DNA of 64,000 nt from Polycladomyces zharkentensis. Its GTDB lineage: Bacteria > Bacillota > Bacilli > Thermoactinomycetales > JIR-001. Where the stretch lies: the NCBI RefSeq assembly GCF_016938855.1, contig NZ_JAFHAP010000013.1:1-64000 (forward strand), given 5' to 3'. Position numbers and translations under genes: made by a program. Positions 10,480 to 19,894 of this stretch are shown piece by piece. Position 1 is the first letter of the stretch, and each line of letters opens with the position of its first letter. Below the pieces are notes generated by a model that was given only the letters and a program-made list of their open reading frames with translations, ran no database searches and was not told where the DNA came from.

Positions 10480-11985
10480 TCAGGCTTCCATGGAAACTTG
10501 GTCTTTCCCGTTTGAACGTTTTCGCCACAACACTACGGCCAACCATAAAGCGGCGATCAACAGAAAGAACAGCGACATCGGTTTGGCGACGAATACCGTC
10601 CAGTCGCCATTGGAAGCGGTGAGCGCCCGCCGCATGTTGTTCTCGATCATGGGTCCCAACACCAATCCCAGTACGAGCGGTGCCAACGGATAGTCGTTTC
10701 GGGAGAGCACGTATCCGATCACGCCGAAACCGATCAACAAAAACACGTCAAAGAGGTTGACCTGGACGGCATATACCCCGAAAACGGAAATGGCGATGAT
10801 CAGAGGAAGCAGATATTTTGGCGGCGTTTCGATGATCTTGGCAAACAGCTTGACCAGCGGCATGTTGAGAATCAACAACATCACATTGCCGATGAACATG
10901 CTGGCGATCAATCCCCACGCCACCTGAGGATGTTCCGAAAACAGCAGCGGGCCGGGCTGGATGTTGTACATGATCAGCGCTCCCATGAGAATGGCCGTCG
11001 TGCCGGAACCGGGAATCCCCAGCGTCAGCAGCGGGATCATGGCTCCACCGGATGCCCCGTTGTTGGCCGATTCCGGCGCGGCCACTCCCTCAATCGCTCC
11101 GCGTCCGAACTTCTCGGGGTGTTTGCTCCACTTTTTCTCCAACACATAGGCGAAAAAGGAAGCCAACGTCGCCCCTGCCCCCGGCAATACGCCGATCAGG
11201 AATCCCAACAGAGAACCCCGCATGATGGGCATGGCACTTTGCCTCAAATCCTGACGCGTCGGCAACACATTTCCAATCCTGCTCACCGGCGATTCGGCCC
11301 GCTCCCGCTCGAGGATCGCCCGGAAAACCTCCCCCATGGCAAACAGTCCAACGGCCACCGTGAGAAACTCCAATCCCTGGTACAACACCGGAATATCGTA
11401 GGTGAACCGGGCGACGCCCGACACATTATCCATTCCGATGGTCGAAAGCAACAACCCCGTCACCGTCATGATCAAGGCTTTGGTCATTGATTTTCCGGCT
11501 AATCCGCTGACGGCACACAAACCCAACACCATCAATGAAAAATATTCGGCAGGTCCGAACGACAACGCCAAATCGGACAACGGTCGTGCCAGAAACACCA
11601 GTCCCACCAACGCCACCACACCGGCAACGAATGAACCGATCGCAGCAATGGACAAAGCGGCGCCTGCACGCCCCTGCCGTGCCATCTGATAGCCGTCCAA
11701 CGTCGTTACGACGGAGGAGGATTCACCCGGTGTATTCAACAGAATCGATGTGGTGGAACCTCCATACATTGCTCCATAGTACACACCCGCCAACAGAATG
11801 ATGGCGCTGGCGGCCGCTTCTTCCGGCGGTGCCCCGGCCGTCATCGTGGCGGTAACCGGGATGAGAAGTGCCACACCGCTCATCGGCCCAATACCGGGCA
11901 ACACCCCCACGGCCGTGCCAATCAATACGCCAACGAATGCAAATAACAGATTGTGCCATTCCAGTGCCGTCTGAAATCCCCTCAA
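10480..11985 (-). CDS. tctA: Tripartite tricarboxylate transporter large membrane subunit TctA
   Basis: The large TctA permease subunit imports tricarboxylates or other carboxylates with TctB and the TctC binding protein. It has about 12 helices and the family motif GVLPGIGPMSGVALLIP plus the central GIPGSGTTAILMGALIMY. The start is doubtful: homology suggests the protein begins at ETLEYLLRGF, whose first codon would be ATC at 12006, 7 nt after GGGGGG. I give the first standard start, TTG 11985, which has GGAG 6 nt upstream. It follows tctB closely in a tctC-B-A operon. Confidence 0.92.
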   Translation of the reverse strand: MRGFQTALEWHNLLFAFVGVLIGTAVGVLPGIGPMSGVALLIPVTATMTAGAPPEEAAASAIILLAGVYYGAMYGGSTTSILLNTPGESSSVVTTLDGYQMARQGRAGAALSIAAIGSFVAGVVALVGLVFLARPLSDLALSFGPAEYFSLMVLGLCAVSGLAGKSMTKALIMTVTGLLLSTIGMDNVSGVARFTYDIPVLYQGLEFLTVAVGLFAMGEVFRAILERERAESPVSRIGNVLPTRQDLRQSAMPIMRGSLLGFLIGVLPGAGATLASFFAYVLEKKWSKHPEKFGRGAIEGVAAPESANNGASGGAMIPLLTLGIPGSGTTAILMGALIMYNIQPGPLLFSEHPQVAWGLIASMFIGNVMLLILNMPLVKLFAKIIETPPKYLLPLIIAISVFGVYAVQVNLFDVFLLIGFGVIGYVLSRNDYPLAPLVLGLVLGPMIENNMRRALTASNGDWTVFVAKPMSLFFLLIAALWLAVVLWRKRSNGKDQVSMEA

Positions 11986-12019
11986 AAGATACTCCAGTGT
12001 TTCGATGGCAGTTCCCCCC

Positions 12020-12478
12020 TTATCCGCCCAGCCAAACCGGCAAACCGGGCAAAGTTCCTTCCAGAACCATGACGAACAACGCGTACACTCCCACGGAAAA
12101 AGCACCCGAAATCAAAAGGGTTTTTCCCCAACTCCCCCGCTCCATCGTTTGAAAGGCGACGAGCAAAAAGAGAAATGTAGACAAAATGTATCCCAATGTC
12201 TCCAGCAATGCACCGTATAATATAGTCGCCCCCAGAATCACGGCGAATCGTTTCACATCCGGGCTTTCCTTCTTCTCTGATTGCTCCGGATAGCGGAATG
12301 TCTCCATCAACAGCCGGAGACCCAGCAACGCCAGCACGCCACCCAGGATCATGGGAAAGATATCGGGTCCCACCACACTGCCGTAGGCTGTGTCGGCAAT
12401 CCTGCGGCTTTCGGCTGCAAACGCCACTCCGATCAAGACGAAGACAATCGCCGCCGCCCGATCAAACCTCTTGCTCAA
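12020..12478 (-). CDS. tctB: Tripartite tricarboxylate transporter small subunit TctB
   Basis: A 152-residue protein with four predicted helices, the usual form of the small TctB subunit (GPDIFPMILGGVLALLGLRLL is typical). It partners the large subunit encoded just downstream. The TTG at 12478 is 7 nt past GGAGGG; another TTG at 12484 is too close to that site. It starts 16 bp after tctC. Confidence 0.88.
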   Translation of the reverse strand: MSKRFDRAAAIVFVLIGVAFAAESRRIADTAYGSVVGPDIFPMILGGVLALLGLRLLMETFRYPEQSEKKESPDVKRFAVILGATILYGALLETLGYILSTFLFLLVAFQTMERGSWGKTLLISGAFSVGVYALFVMVLEGTLPGLPVWLGG

Positions 12479-12493
12479 CCGCAATCCCTCCCA

Positions 12494-13495
12494 TCAGGGT
12501 TTGGCCATGCCCAATGCTTTTAACAACGTGCGAATCTGCTGATCCTGTTCTTCCAAAAACGCTTGGAACGATTGGGCGTCCCGATATCGACCGATCCAGT
12601 GGTTGGCGGCCAACTCCCGCTTCCAAACCGGATGATCAGATAAGGCTTTCAACTGCTTCTGCCAATATTTCACCGATTGCGGAGGCATTTGCTTGGGTCC
12701 GAACACACCTCGCCATATGGTGAATTCGGTGTTGATACCCAACTCCTTTAATGTTGGTACCGCTTTCAATTCACCGCTCAGACGATGAGGTGCGGTGACG
12801 GCCAGTACCCGTACTTTGCCCGCTCTCAGGTATTCACCGACACTGGAAGCATCGGTGGCGATCAAGTCAGCATTTCCTCCCAACAACGCGGCCATCGCTT
12901 CTCCTCCCCCGTCATAGGAGACGTATTTCATCTTTTTCGGCGAAATGCCCGAATAATAAACGGGGAGAATCGCAATCAGGTGATCCATGGAACCAGGTGC
13001 CGAACCGCCCGCCACTGTCAAGCGTTCGGGATGGGTTTGAATCACTTGCAGGACCGAGCGCAAATCGCGGTAAGGTGAATCCGCTCGGACCACATATGCA
13101 CCATAATCCTCGGTCAGCTGAGCCAGCGGCGTCGTATCCCGATATCCGAACGGACTGTTGCCCTCTTTTTTCAGGTGATTGATCAGGATCGGAGGGGAAT
13201 TCACAAACAGCTTATAAGGATTGGCCCGGTCTTGGGTAGCATACTCGGCCAAAAATACCGTGCCGCCACCACCCGGTCTGTTTTCTACGCTCATCGATTG
13301 ATTGACCAGCTTGGATTCTCTTAGCGCCTTGACCAATGCCCGGGCAGTCAAATCCCAACCTCCGCCCGCACCGGAAGGCGCGACAACGGTAATCGGTTTT
13401 GCGGGATAGCTTCCCGCAGCCCAAGGTTTCCCGCTGCAAGCGGTTACAACCATCAGCGCCAATGCGCACACCCAAGCGATTGCCGCTTTTCTCAC
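12494..13495 (-). CDS. tctC: Tricarboxylate-binding lipoprotein (Bug/TctC family)
   Basis: A 333-residue extracytoplasmic solute receptor that delivers substrate to the TctAB permease. It has a lipoprotein signal (VVTAC, lipid cysteine C20) and Bug-family motifs (PAKPITVVAPSGAGGGWD, ENRPGGGG, GSMDHLI). The GTG at 13495 lies 6-7 nt after GGGAGGA and gives a normal signal peptide; the upstream ATG would add an unneeded hydrophobic extension. First gene of tctC-B-A. Likely ligands are citrate-like acids, but Bug proteins vary. No TctDE two-component pair is seen. Confidence 0.92.
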   Translation of the reverse strand: MRKAAIAWVCALALMVVTACSGKPWAAGSYPAKPITVVAPSGAGGGWDLTARALVKALRESKLVNQSMSVENRPGGGGTVFLAEYATQDRANPYKLFVNSPPILINHLKKEGNSPFGYRDTTPLAQLTEDYGAYVVRADSPYRDLRSVLQVIQTHPERLTVAGGSAPGSMDHLIAILPVYYSGISPKKMKYVSYDGGGEAMAALLGGNADLIATDASSVGEYLRAGKVRVLAVTAPHRLSGELKAVPTLKELGINTEFTIWRGVFGPKQMPPQSVKYWQKQLKALSDHPVWKRELAANHWIGRYRDAQSFQAFLEEQDQQIRTLLKALGMAKP

Positions 13496-13708
13496 CAAAA
13501 TTCCTCCCATCCTCTTGTTTTGTATGATATATGATATCAGAATGGATAGAAAAAATGAATATTTTAGATAAAAGATTGTCGACCAATGTTGCAAGCTTCA
13601 CTTCATTCATATTTTCCCGTTCAACACGGGTAAACGGGAGACAGATGACAAAGTGATCAAACCATTCAAGGGATGGACCTTTTATTCCCTCTCGTTCGAT
13701 TTCAACCA

Positions 13709-13743
13709 CAAAAAAGCCAAAAGCCACTCTCTTTCAGAGTGGC
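13709..13743 (-). terminator. Terminator of the paiB-like gene
   Basis: On the minus strand GCCACTCTGAAAGAGAGTGGC is followed by TTTTGGCTTTTTT, 12 bp past the stop codon of the gene. Confidence 0.8.
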
Positions 13744-13754
13744 ACCAAATGATA

Positions 13755-14384
13755 TCATTTCCGGAGAGTCCGATCGATATTTTCTTGCATCAGTCTCGCG
13801 ATTTCCCGTGAATCGTACCGCTCTTCTTTTTTCATGTGCTGTACCGTTCGTTGCTGCCGATCGAGCGGATGATGCTGGTTCAGTTTCCATTTCCCCTGGA
13901 TTTCCGTGATCCGAATGCGAAACCCTTTGATCCCCTTCATTCCCCGCCGGTTTGCGGAGGTCTCGAGATCGGTTGTCCAGGGGTTTTCCATGTGTGATTC
14001 ATAAAAGTCGATTGTATCATACAAAATCTTTTTCAGTTGTTTGTGGTCTTCAATCAACGAAAACGTTCCGTATACATGTACCGCAACGTAATTCCATGTG
14101 GGAACAGTGTCTTTCTCTTCATACCATGTCGGAGAAACGTACGCATGCGGTCCGGGGAAGACCACCAACACCTCCCCCTCGATCTCCCGCCAATGGTGGT
14201 TACCCATAGCCATGTGACCGTACAACGCTCCGAACTCTCCCTCATCTTCCTTCAGCAGGAATGGCAAATGCGAAGCGGTGGCACGACCGTCAGTCTGTGA
14301 AAACAAAATCCCGAAACTGTTCTCCTTTATAAACCGGATCAATTTTTCCCTGTCCGTCACAGCAAAATGCTTTGGTATATACAT
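13755..14384 (-). CDS. PaiB-family FMN-binding regulator
   Basis: A 209-residue member of the PaiB/FMN-binding split-barrel family: the N-terminus MYIPKHFAVTDREKLIRFI, the HLPFLL strand and YVSPTWY...VPTWNYVAVHVYG are the standard family blocks. In Bacillus subtilis PaiB represses sporulation and protease genes together with the acetyltransferase PaiA; no paiA is next to it here, though a broken GNAT gene lies just upstream. GGGAGGA precedes the ATG by 6 nt. Regulatory role is inferred from the family. Confidence 0.9.
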   Translation of the reverse strand: MYIPKHFAVTDREKLIRFIKENSFGILFSQTDGRATASHLPFLLKEDEGEFGALYGHMAMGNHHWREIEGEVLVVFPGPHAYVSPTWYEEKDTVPTWNYVAVHVYGTFSLIEDHKQLKKILYDTIDFYESHMENPWTTDLETSANRRGMKGIKGFRIRITEIQGKWKLNQHHPLDRQQRTVQHMKKEERYDSREIARLMQENIDRTLRK

Positions 14385-14410
14385 CCCGTTCCTCCCGATG
14401 TTTCATCACG

Positions 14411-14696
14411 TGACTTGCTCCGCACGGCAAAATCACCAGAAGCACTCCCTTGGGCCGCCGTGGGCTACTCGCTTCATCTGGCGCGGCTACCCACATCCAT
14501 CCACGATGGCTTCGTCCAAGCCTGGGTGATTTTCGGTTTTACGAATCTTTGCTCGCATCGCAGTTTGAAGTGTTTTCGCACTTTCGACTTAATGGTACCA
14601 AATTCGGCGAACTTGCGAGAGCGGAAGCCCTCCCGCGTTCGACGCTCGCTTTCATCCCAACTCTAAGCGCTGGGCACTCTCGCTCGCTCTTTATAA
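14411..14696 (-). mobile_element. Family 2 element B: tnpB-less IS200/IS605-like mini-element
   Basis: The longest of the family with element D. On the minus strand: TTATAAAGAGCGAGCGAG, a left hairpin (CCCAGCGCTTAGAGTTGGG), a promoter-like stretch with TTGGTACCATT, then the shared right-end block (CCCACGGCGGCCCAAGGGAG ... GCAAGTCA). Elements B and D match along their whole length, including a middle part missing from A and C. No transposase or tnpB frame is present. It lies between the paiB-like gene and a GNAT pseudogene. Confidence 0.52.
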
Positions 14697-15068
14697 GGCG
14701 GATATGGTCCTTTCAAAAAATCTTGCCAGAGGATACTCGCGAAATCAACATCAAATACGCTGATCAGAAACCATATGAAACAAATGAACTGATCGGGAAG
14801 GTCACTTTATCGGAGATTCTTCGTGCGCCTCAACTTCGCAGTTGTTGGATCGGTTATTGTTTCGATCAGGCGCACAGCGGAAACGGCTATATGACAGAGG
14901 CCGTAACGCCTTGCCGTCAAGTTGCATGTACCGCATAGGAAGCGGTTGTCATGCCGCACAATATCGCTTCTATCCGCGTCCTGGAAAGGCTGGTTGTGAA
15001 AAAGAGGGCATTGCGAAAAAATGTGAAGAAGAAGAGTGGAGAGATCTTCCCATTTTGGCGATGATTTA
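14697..15068 (+). pseudogene. RimJ/YdaF-type GNAT acetyltransferase remnant
   Basis: Translated fragments in different frames line up with the C-terminal two thirds of a RimJ-like N-acetyltransferase: LIGKVTLSEILRAPQLRSCW and YMTEAV in one frame, MPHNIASIRVLE in a second, and EGIAKKCEEEEWRDLPILAM in a third. At least two frameshifts and a missing N-terminus, replaced by a mobile element, show the gene is dead. Confidence 0.72.
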
Positions 15069-15425
15069 ATGAAAGGACGAATCCCGTTCGGACGAGTGCA
15101 TCTCGACATGCCCAATCTTCGCTTTCTTAAGCTCCGCATCCAGTTTGCCGGTCAACATGAGGAACACCATACGAAAATCAGCAATCAACGACCACAACGG
15201 ATGGCCGATCGCCGGTTTGTTTCCCTCGATGAAAAAGTGGCTGTACCACGCCAATCCGTACGCGATGACAGGCGCCAACAACAGCCACTTCCATTCCATG
15301 GTGACCAATGCCAACACCACGCACACCACCACCATGGATGTGCCCGCCGCATGCCACTGTCGCGTCTTTTTCTTGCTGTGCTGTCTCAGATAATGCAGCC
15401 AAAACGATTGGAAATCAGGGAACAT
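15066..15425 (-). CDS. Mpo1-like (DUF962) membrane protein
   Basis: A 119-residue protein with two to three helices and the DUF962 pattern FWLHYLRQHSKKKTRQWH ... YSHFFIEGNKPA. Yeast Mpo1 is an Fe-dependent dioxygenase that shortens 2-hydroxy fatty acids by alpha-oxidation; bacterial homologues are largely untested. ATG 15425 has GGAGG 8 nt upstream, while the GTG at 15434 overlaps it. It lies directly downstream of the sigma54 activator gene on the same strand. Confidence 0.85.
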   Translation of the reverse strand: MFPDFQSFWLHYLRQHSKKKTRQWHAAGTSMVVVCVVLALVTMEWKWLLLAPVIAYGLAWYSHFFIEGNKPAIGHPLWSLIADFRMVFLMLTGKLDAELKKAKIGHVEMHSSERDSSFH

Positions 15426-15455
15426 GGTGAACACCTCCTCTTCTGATTGACCGAT

Positions 15456-17327
15456 TCAGCACCTCGGTTTGAGATGGGGAAATTTGTGCAATTTCCGATA
15501 CAACGTGGTACGACCGATCCCGAGAAGTCGGGCAGCCGCCGAAAGGTTGCCGTGTGCGGCTTGAATCGCCTGTGCAATGGCCCGCTCCTCGGCATCGTCG
15601 ATCGAGAAAAAAGAAACGGTCTTTTCCGACCCGGACTCTTCGCGCCTCAGAGTCGGCAAGTCCTGAGGAGTGATCCAATCCACTCCGCGAATCAAACACG
15701 CTTGATAAGCCGCCTGCCGGATCACTTGCCGAAGTTCACGAAGATTTCCCGGCCAATCGTACTGTTCAAGGATGGGCCACACCTCGGCTGAAACCTTGAT
15801 GGCACGTCCCAGCTCCTGCTCCACCTGCTTCAAAAAATGGTCCGCCAACAAACGCAGGTCGGTTCGCTCCCGAAGGGCCGGCAGAACCAACTCCATCTCG
15901 CGCAGACGATAAAAGAGGTCGGCCCGGAAACGACCCTCTGCGACAGCTTGTTCCAAATTCTGATGCGTTGCGGCGATCACGCGCACATCAACGGGGATCG
16001 GCCGATGAGAACCGATCCGGGTCACTTTCTTCTCCTCCAAAACACGCAACAACGCCACTTGTGAAGCGGTCGGCATGTCTCCGATCTCATCCAGAAACAG
16101 CGTCCCCCCGTCAGCCGCTTCAAACTTTCCTTTGTATCCGTTCTTTCGGGCTCCCGTAAATGCGCCTTTTTCGTAGCCGAACAACTCCGACTCCACCAGT
16201 GTCGCGGGAATCGCCCCGCAGTTGACGGCTACAAATGCCCCTTTTCTGCCGCTGGCCTCGTGAACGGCACGTGCCAGCCGATCTTTGCCCGTCCCCGTTT
16301 CCCCACGGATCAGCAGCGTAAGGGGGGAGGGAGCGATCCGAACCGCCAGCTCAAACACTTTTCGCACCTTTGGGCAATCCATCACCAGATTGGAAACAGG
16401 TTTCACCCCGTCGGATTGGCGGTCCGCCGGAGTCCGACCGGCGAGATGAATGCGAAACGTCCGTTTTCGCTCGTCTTGGACGGATTTGGCCACCCAGGAA
16501 ACGTCGCTGTCTGCGAAGGACAGAATCGTCACATCCCGGTCCGATTTTGTCAGCAAAGCTTGAACATCGTCGGAATCAAACCAACGGGTCATCGGTTGAC
16601 CGATGCAATCCGCCATCGGATTTCCCAACAACCTGGCAGCAGACTGATTCAACCGGGTGATCAGCCCATCCGTATCGACAGCGATCAACGGTTGACCCAA
16701 ACTTTCCATCACCGCGTCCATTTCCCGCATATGCAAGACCAGTTCACGCCGGGTCTGCTGCAACAACAAACGGGCCTGACACGCTTGCGCGGCCGTGATC
16801 ACCATCCCCAACGTATGGGGATGATGCAACCGGGCATCACCGCTGACATCGAGAATCCCCACCAGTTCTCCTGTCGGAGAATACAAAGGAGCCGCATAGC
16901 AGGTCAAAAACCGGTTCTCTTCACAAAAATGCTGGTTTCCCCAAACCGTAACCGGTTTGGATTCTGCCAAGGCTGTACCGATCGCGTTGGTCCCCTTCAC
17001 CCGTTCTTCCCAATTGGCCCCGACATCCAGCCGGACCCGAGATGCTCGTTCGGTAAACGGTGGTTCCCCCCATTTGGCCACGATATACCCGTCCCGATCC
17101 GATACCAGAACCATGAAATCCGATTGCCTCACCTGCGTGTACAACGTTTCCAGAATCGGCTTGCAGGCCTGGAACAGATCATGCATCCGCTCCCTTCGGT
17201 CTTCCAGTTCGCCGTCGGTCAACAACTCGTCCTGCACCCTTTTGGGATCGACACCCCATTTGCGACAGCGTTGCCACGACGACACCAACATCGGGGGAAG
17301 TTCGTTTCGTTCCGGCTCCGTTTGCAT
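15456..17327 (-). CDS. acoR: Sigma54-dependent activator, AcoR type
   Basis: A 623-residue enhancer-binding protein. In order: an N-terminal GAF-like sensor (about 60-200), a PAS-like domain (about 210-275), the AAA+ sigma54 interaction domain with Walker A GETGTGKD, the sigma54-contact loop GAFTGA and Walker [11 protein letters not shown], and a C-terminal Fis-type helix-turn-helix (about 575-620). It should open sigma54 promoters upon binding a ligand, acetoin or aldehydes in known AcoR proteins. It is divergent from an aldehyde dehydrogenase that has a -24/-12 promoter, its likely target. ATG 17327 has GGAGGG upstream. Confidence 0.93.
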   Translation of the reverse strand: MQTEPERNELPPMLVSSWQRCRKWGVDPKRVQDELLTDGELEDRRERMHDLFQACKPILETLYTQVRQSDFMVLVSDRDGYIVAKWGEPPFTERASRVRLDVGANWEERVKGTNAIGTALAESKPVTVWGNQHFCEENRFLTCYAAPLYSPTGELVGILDVSGDARLHHPHTLGMVITAAQACQARLLLQQTRRELVLHMREMDAVMESLGQPLIAVDTDGLITRLNQSAARLLGNPMADCIGQPMTRWFDSDDVQALLTKSDRDVTILSFADSDVSWVAKSVQDERKRTFRIHLAGRTPADRQSDGVKPVSNLVMDCPKVRKVFELAVRIAPSPLTLLIRGETGTGKDRLARAVHEASGRKGAFVAVNCGAIPATLVESELFGYEKGAFTGARKNGYKGKFEAADGGTLFLDEIGDMPTASQVALLRVLEEKKVTRIGSHRPIPVDVRVIAATHQNLEQAVAEGRFRADLFYRLREMELVLPALRERTDLRLLADHFLKQVEQELGRAIKVSAEVWPILEQYDWPGNLRELRQVIRQAAYQACLIRGVDWITPQDLPTLRREESGSEKTVSFFSIDDAEERAIAQAIQAAHGNLSAAARLLGIGRTTLYRKLHKFPHLKPRC

Positions 17328-17346
17328 AAAATCCCTCCGCGATCGA

Positions 17347-17655
17347 CTGGGGCATGTCTGATCATCATGTCCGCTTTCCTGCTTCGCCAGGGTGTGTGTG
17401 GTGAATACTGTCCACATTGCTTTCCCGGCCGCTCCACCTGCGTCCGGATGATGACCGCTCCACCCCGGTCAGCGCAGTGACACGGGCAAAGTACGCTTCG
17501 CTTTGAGAAAATGGCCCGCGATTTCAATCCTGCGCTTCCGAGTTTTCGCTCAGTCAGGGCTTGCGTCTTCTCTCGACTTGGAAAAATCGCCGGATGGCCA
17601 GACACGTCCTGAACCAAACGTTGCCATTTCGTCCATTGACCAGACACACCCAGGG
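17347..17655 (+). repeat. Family 1 repeat, apparently nested copies
   Basis: An inner copy runs from AGGGTGTGTGTGGTGAATAC at about 17389 to GCCAGACACGTCC at about 17608 and has the family core. A second pair of ends lies outside it: GGGGCATGTCTGATC near 17349 and TTGACCAGACACACCC near 17637. One copy may have inserted in another. Confidence 0.6.
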
Positions 17656-17714
17656 TTTTCCATGTTCGAGTATAGCGTTTATCTTCGGAAATTTCAATAG
17701 ATTTAAGAAAAAAC

Positions 17715-17757
17715 TGTTTCAAAATGAAACACCGTTACACTGTCGGAACAAAAACCG
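17715..17757 (+). promoter_or_regulatory. Putative upstream activating site for the AcoR-like protein
   Basis: A perfect palindrome TGTTTCA-AAA-TGAAACA at 17715-17731 is followed by CGGAACA repeats at about 17744-17760. It is 60-80 bp upstream of the sigma54 promoter, the normal place for an enhancer, and lies between the divergent activator gene and the aldehyde dehydrogenase gene. Confidence 0.5.
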
Positions 17758-17791
17758 GAACAAGTGATGGCCGTATTTCGGGACGTAAGCC

Positions 17792-17807
17792 TTGGCATGG
17801 AACTTGC
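17792..17807 (+). promoter_or_regulatory. Sigma54 (-24/-12) promoter of the aldehyde dehydrogenase gene
   Basis: TTGGCATGGAACTTGC matches the TGGCAC-N5-TTGC consensus with the GG and GC pairs 12 bp apart. It lies 56 bp before the ATG of the dehydrogenase gene and downstream of a palindrome that could bind the divergent activator. Confidence 0.75.
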
Positions 17808-17862
17808 TGCATCCTGAAAAGCGGAAGCGCTATCAAACGATTTTGCGAGGAGGCTGAAAAGG

Positions 17863-19395
17863 ATGAGCATCACGTTGTCCGGCTACAAGAAGCCCAATAC
17901 GGAGGGGAGCTTGCTCCATTATCGGCCGCAGTACGAAAACTTCATCGGCGGAGAATGGGTACCGCCGATGGGCGGAGAGTATTTTGACAACATCTCTCCT
18001 GTCGACGGCCAAGTGTTTACCCGTGTTCCCCGATCCCGAAAAGAAGATATCGAGTACGCGCTGGACAAAGCACACGCCGCCAAGGAAAAATGGGCGAACA
18101 CCTCTGTTACCGAACGCAGCAATATCCTGCTGAAAATCGCCGACCGTATGGAGGAGAATCTGGAGAAGCTGGCCTTGTCCGAAACCTGGGACAACGGGAA
18201 GCCGATCCGCGAAACGCTGAATGCCGACCTGCCGTTGGCCATCGACCATTTCCGCTATTTCGCCGGCGTGATTCGCGGTGAAGAGGGCAGCATGTCCGAG
18301 ATCGACGCCAAAACGGTATCGCTTCATATCAAAGAACCGATCGGCGTCGTGGGACAAATCATCCCTTGGAACTTCCCGCTCCTGATGGCGGCGTGGAAAC
18401 TGGCTCCCGCTCTGGCCGCCGGCAACTGTGTGGTGCTGAAACCGGCGGAGCAAACACCGGTTACCATCCTGCTTCTCATGGAATTGATCGCTGATTTGCT
18501 CCCGCCGGGTGTGGTCAACGTGGTCAACGGTTTCGGTCCGGAAGCGGGACAACCGCTCGCTACGTCCCCCCGCGTCGGCAAAGTGGCCTTTACGGGCGAA
18601 ACGACCACCGGCCGCCTCATCATGCAGTACGCCTCCGAAAACATCACGCCGGTCACGCTGGAACTGGGGGGCAAATCGCCGAACATCTTCACCGAAAACG
18701 TGATGAAAGCCGATGACGAATTCCTGGACAAGGCACTGGAGGGCTTTACCATGTTTGCCCTCAATCAGGGAGAAGTCTGCACCTGCCCGTCCCGTGCGCT
18801 GATCCAAGAGTCAATCTACGACGCATTCATGGAACGGGCATTGGAACGGGTGAAAAAGATCAAAATGGGCGACCCGCTCGATCCCAACACCATGATGGGT
18901 GCGCAAGCCTCCAATGACCAATATGAGAAAATCCTGAGTTACATCGCGCTCGGCAAGGAAGAAGGCGCCAAATGTCTCACCGGCGGCAAACCGTATCAAA
19001 ACGAACGCTACCCGAACGGCTTCTACATCGAACCGACCGTCTTTGAAGGCCACAACAAAATGCGCATCTTCCAGGAGGAGATCTTCGGACCGGTCGTCTC
19101 CGTCACCACATTCAAGGACGAAGCGGAACTGCTGGAAATCGCCAATGACACCTTGTACGGACTGGGTGCCGGCCTCTGGACGCGCGATGTGCATCAGGCC
19201 TATCAAATCGCCCGGAAGATTGAAGCCGGCCGCGTATGGGTCAACTGCTACCACCTGTATCCGGCACACGCCGCCTTCGGTGGGTACAAACAATCCGGTA
19301 TCGGGCGGGAAACGCATAAAATGATGCTGGAACACTACCAACAAACCAAAAACGTCCTGATCTCCTACGACAAGAATCCGATGGGATTCTTCTGA
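17863..19395 (+). CDS. Aldehyde (acetaldehyde) dehydrogenase, AcoD/AldB type
   Basis: A 510-residue NAD(P)-dependent aldehyde dehydrogenase that should oxidise acetaldehyde or similar aldehydes to acids. The catalytic cysteine is in [11 protein letters not shown] (about residue 305), the general-base glutamate in [12 protein letters not shown] and the cofactor loop in [10 protein letters not shown]. The [12 protein letters not shown] form is typical of the AcoD/ExaC/AldB group linked to acetoin and ethanol use. AGGAGG lies 9 nt before the ATG. It is preceded by a sigma54 promoter and followed by the DUF779 gene, a common pair. Confidence 0.94.
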   Translation: MSITLSGYKKPNTEGSLLHYRPQYENFIGGEWVPPMGGEYFDNISPVDGQVFTRVPRSRKEDIEYALDKAHAAKEKWANTSVTERSNILLKIADRMEENLEKLALSETWDNGKPIRETLNADLPLAIDHFRYFAGVIRGEEGSMSEIDAKTVSLHIKEPIGVVGQIIPWNFPLLMAAWKLAPALAAGNCVVLKPAEQTPVTILLLMELIADLLPPGVVNVVNGFGPEAGQPLATSPRVGKVAFTGETTTGRLIMQYASENITPVTLELGGKSPNIFTENVMKADDEFLDKALEGFTMFALNQGEVCTCPSRALIQESIYDAFMERALERVKKIKMGDPLDPNTMMGAQASNDQYEKILSYIALGKEEGAKCLTGGKPYQNERYPNGFYIEPTVFEGHNKMRIFQEEIFGPVVSVTTFKDEAELLEIANDTLYGLGAGLWTRDVHQAYQIARKIEAGRVWVNCYHLYPAHAAFGGYKQSGIGRETHKMMLEHYQQTKNVLISYDKNPMGFF

Positions 19396-19412
19396 TCCCG
19401 GAGATGACGCGG

Positions 19413-19790
19413 ATGGAAAGGGTCAAACGGGTGCTGGTCACTGACGAAGCCAGGCGTGTCATTCGGAGATTGCGCGAAGAACACGGCGAGCTGATGTTTC
19501 ACCAGAGCGGCGGTTGTTGTGACGGTTCCTCCCCGATGTGTTTTCGCAAAGGGGAATTCCGGGTCGGTTCCAGCGATGTGTTGCTCGGAGAAATCGACGG
19601 TTGTGAATTCTACATGTCCCGTTCCCAATTCGAATACTGGCAGCATACGCAACTCACGGTGGATGTCACACCCGGCAGGGGTGCCTCATTCTCCCTGGAA
19701 ATCCCGTTGGGTGTGCGCTTCCTCATCCGTTCCCGCCCATTCACGGAGGAAGAACGGAAACGGCTGGAGCCGATTCGCAACCCCGGGTGA
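19413..19790 (+). CDS. DUF779 protein, accessory to aldehyde dehydrogenase
   Basis: A 125-residue DUF779 protein with the family hallmark FHQSGGCCDGSSPMC near residues 29-43. These proteins are nearly always encoded beside AcoD/AldB-type dehydrogenases, as here (17 bp downstream); a role in maturation or activity of that enzyme is proposed but I treat it as inference. The cysteine cluster suggests metal or redox chemistry. ATG 19413 has GGAG 9 nt upstream; an ATG at 19404 is possible. Confidence 0.88.
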   Translation: MERVKRVLVTDEARRVIRRLREEHGELMFHQSGGCCDGSSPMCFRKGEFRVGSSDVLLGEIDGCEFYMSRSQFEYWQHTQLTVDVTPGRGASFSLEIPLGVRFLIRSRPFTEEERKRLEPIRNPG

Positions 19791-19858
19791 TCTGTCATCG
19801 CGGTTTGAGATGCTTTGCATCTTTACGCTTTCCCGGCAAGACTCCCCGTTCCCGATTC

Positions 19859-19891
19859 AGGCAGGGTCATTGGTGATCCTGCCTTTTTTTT
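19859..19891 (+). terminator. Terminator of the aldehyde dehydrogenase operon
   Basis: AGGCAGGGTCATTGGTGATC and its partner form an 8-9 bp stem with eight T directly after. It lies between the convergent DUF779 and modB genes. Confidence 0.88.
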
Positions 19892-19894
19892 GAT

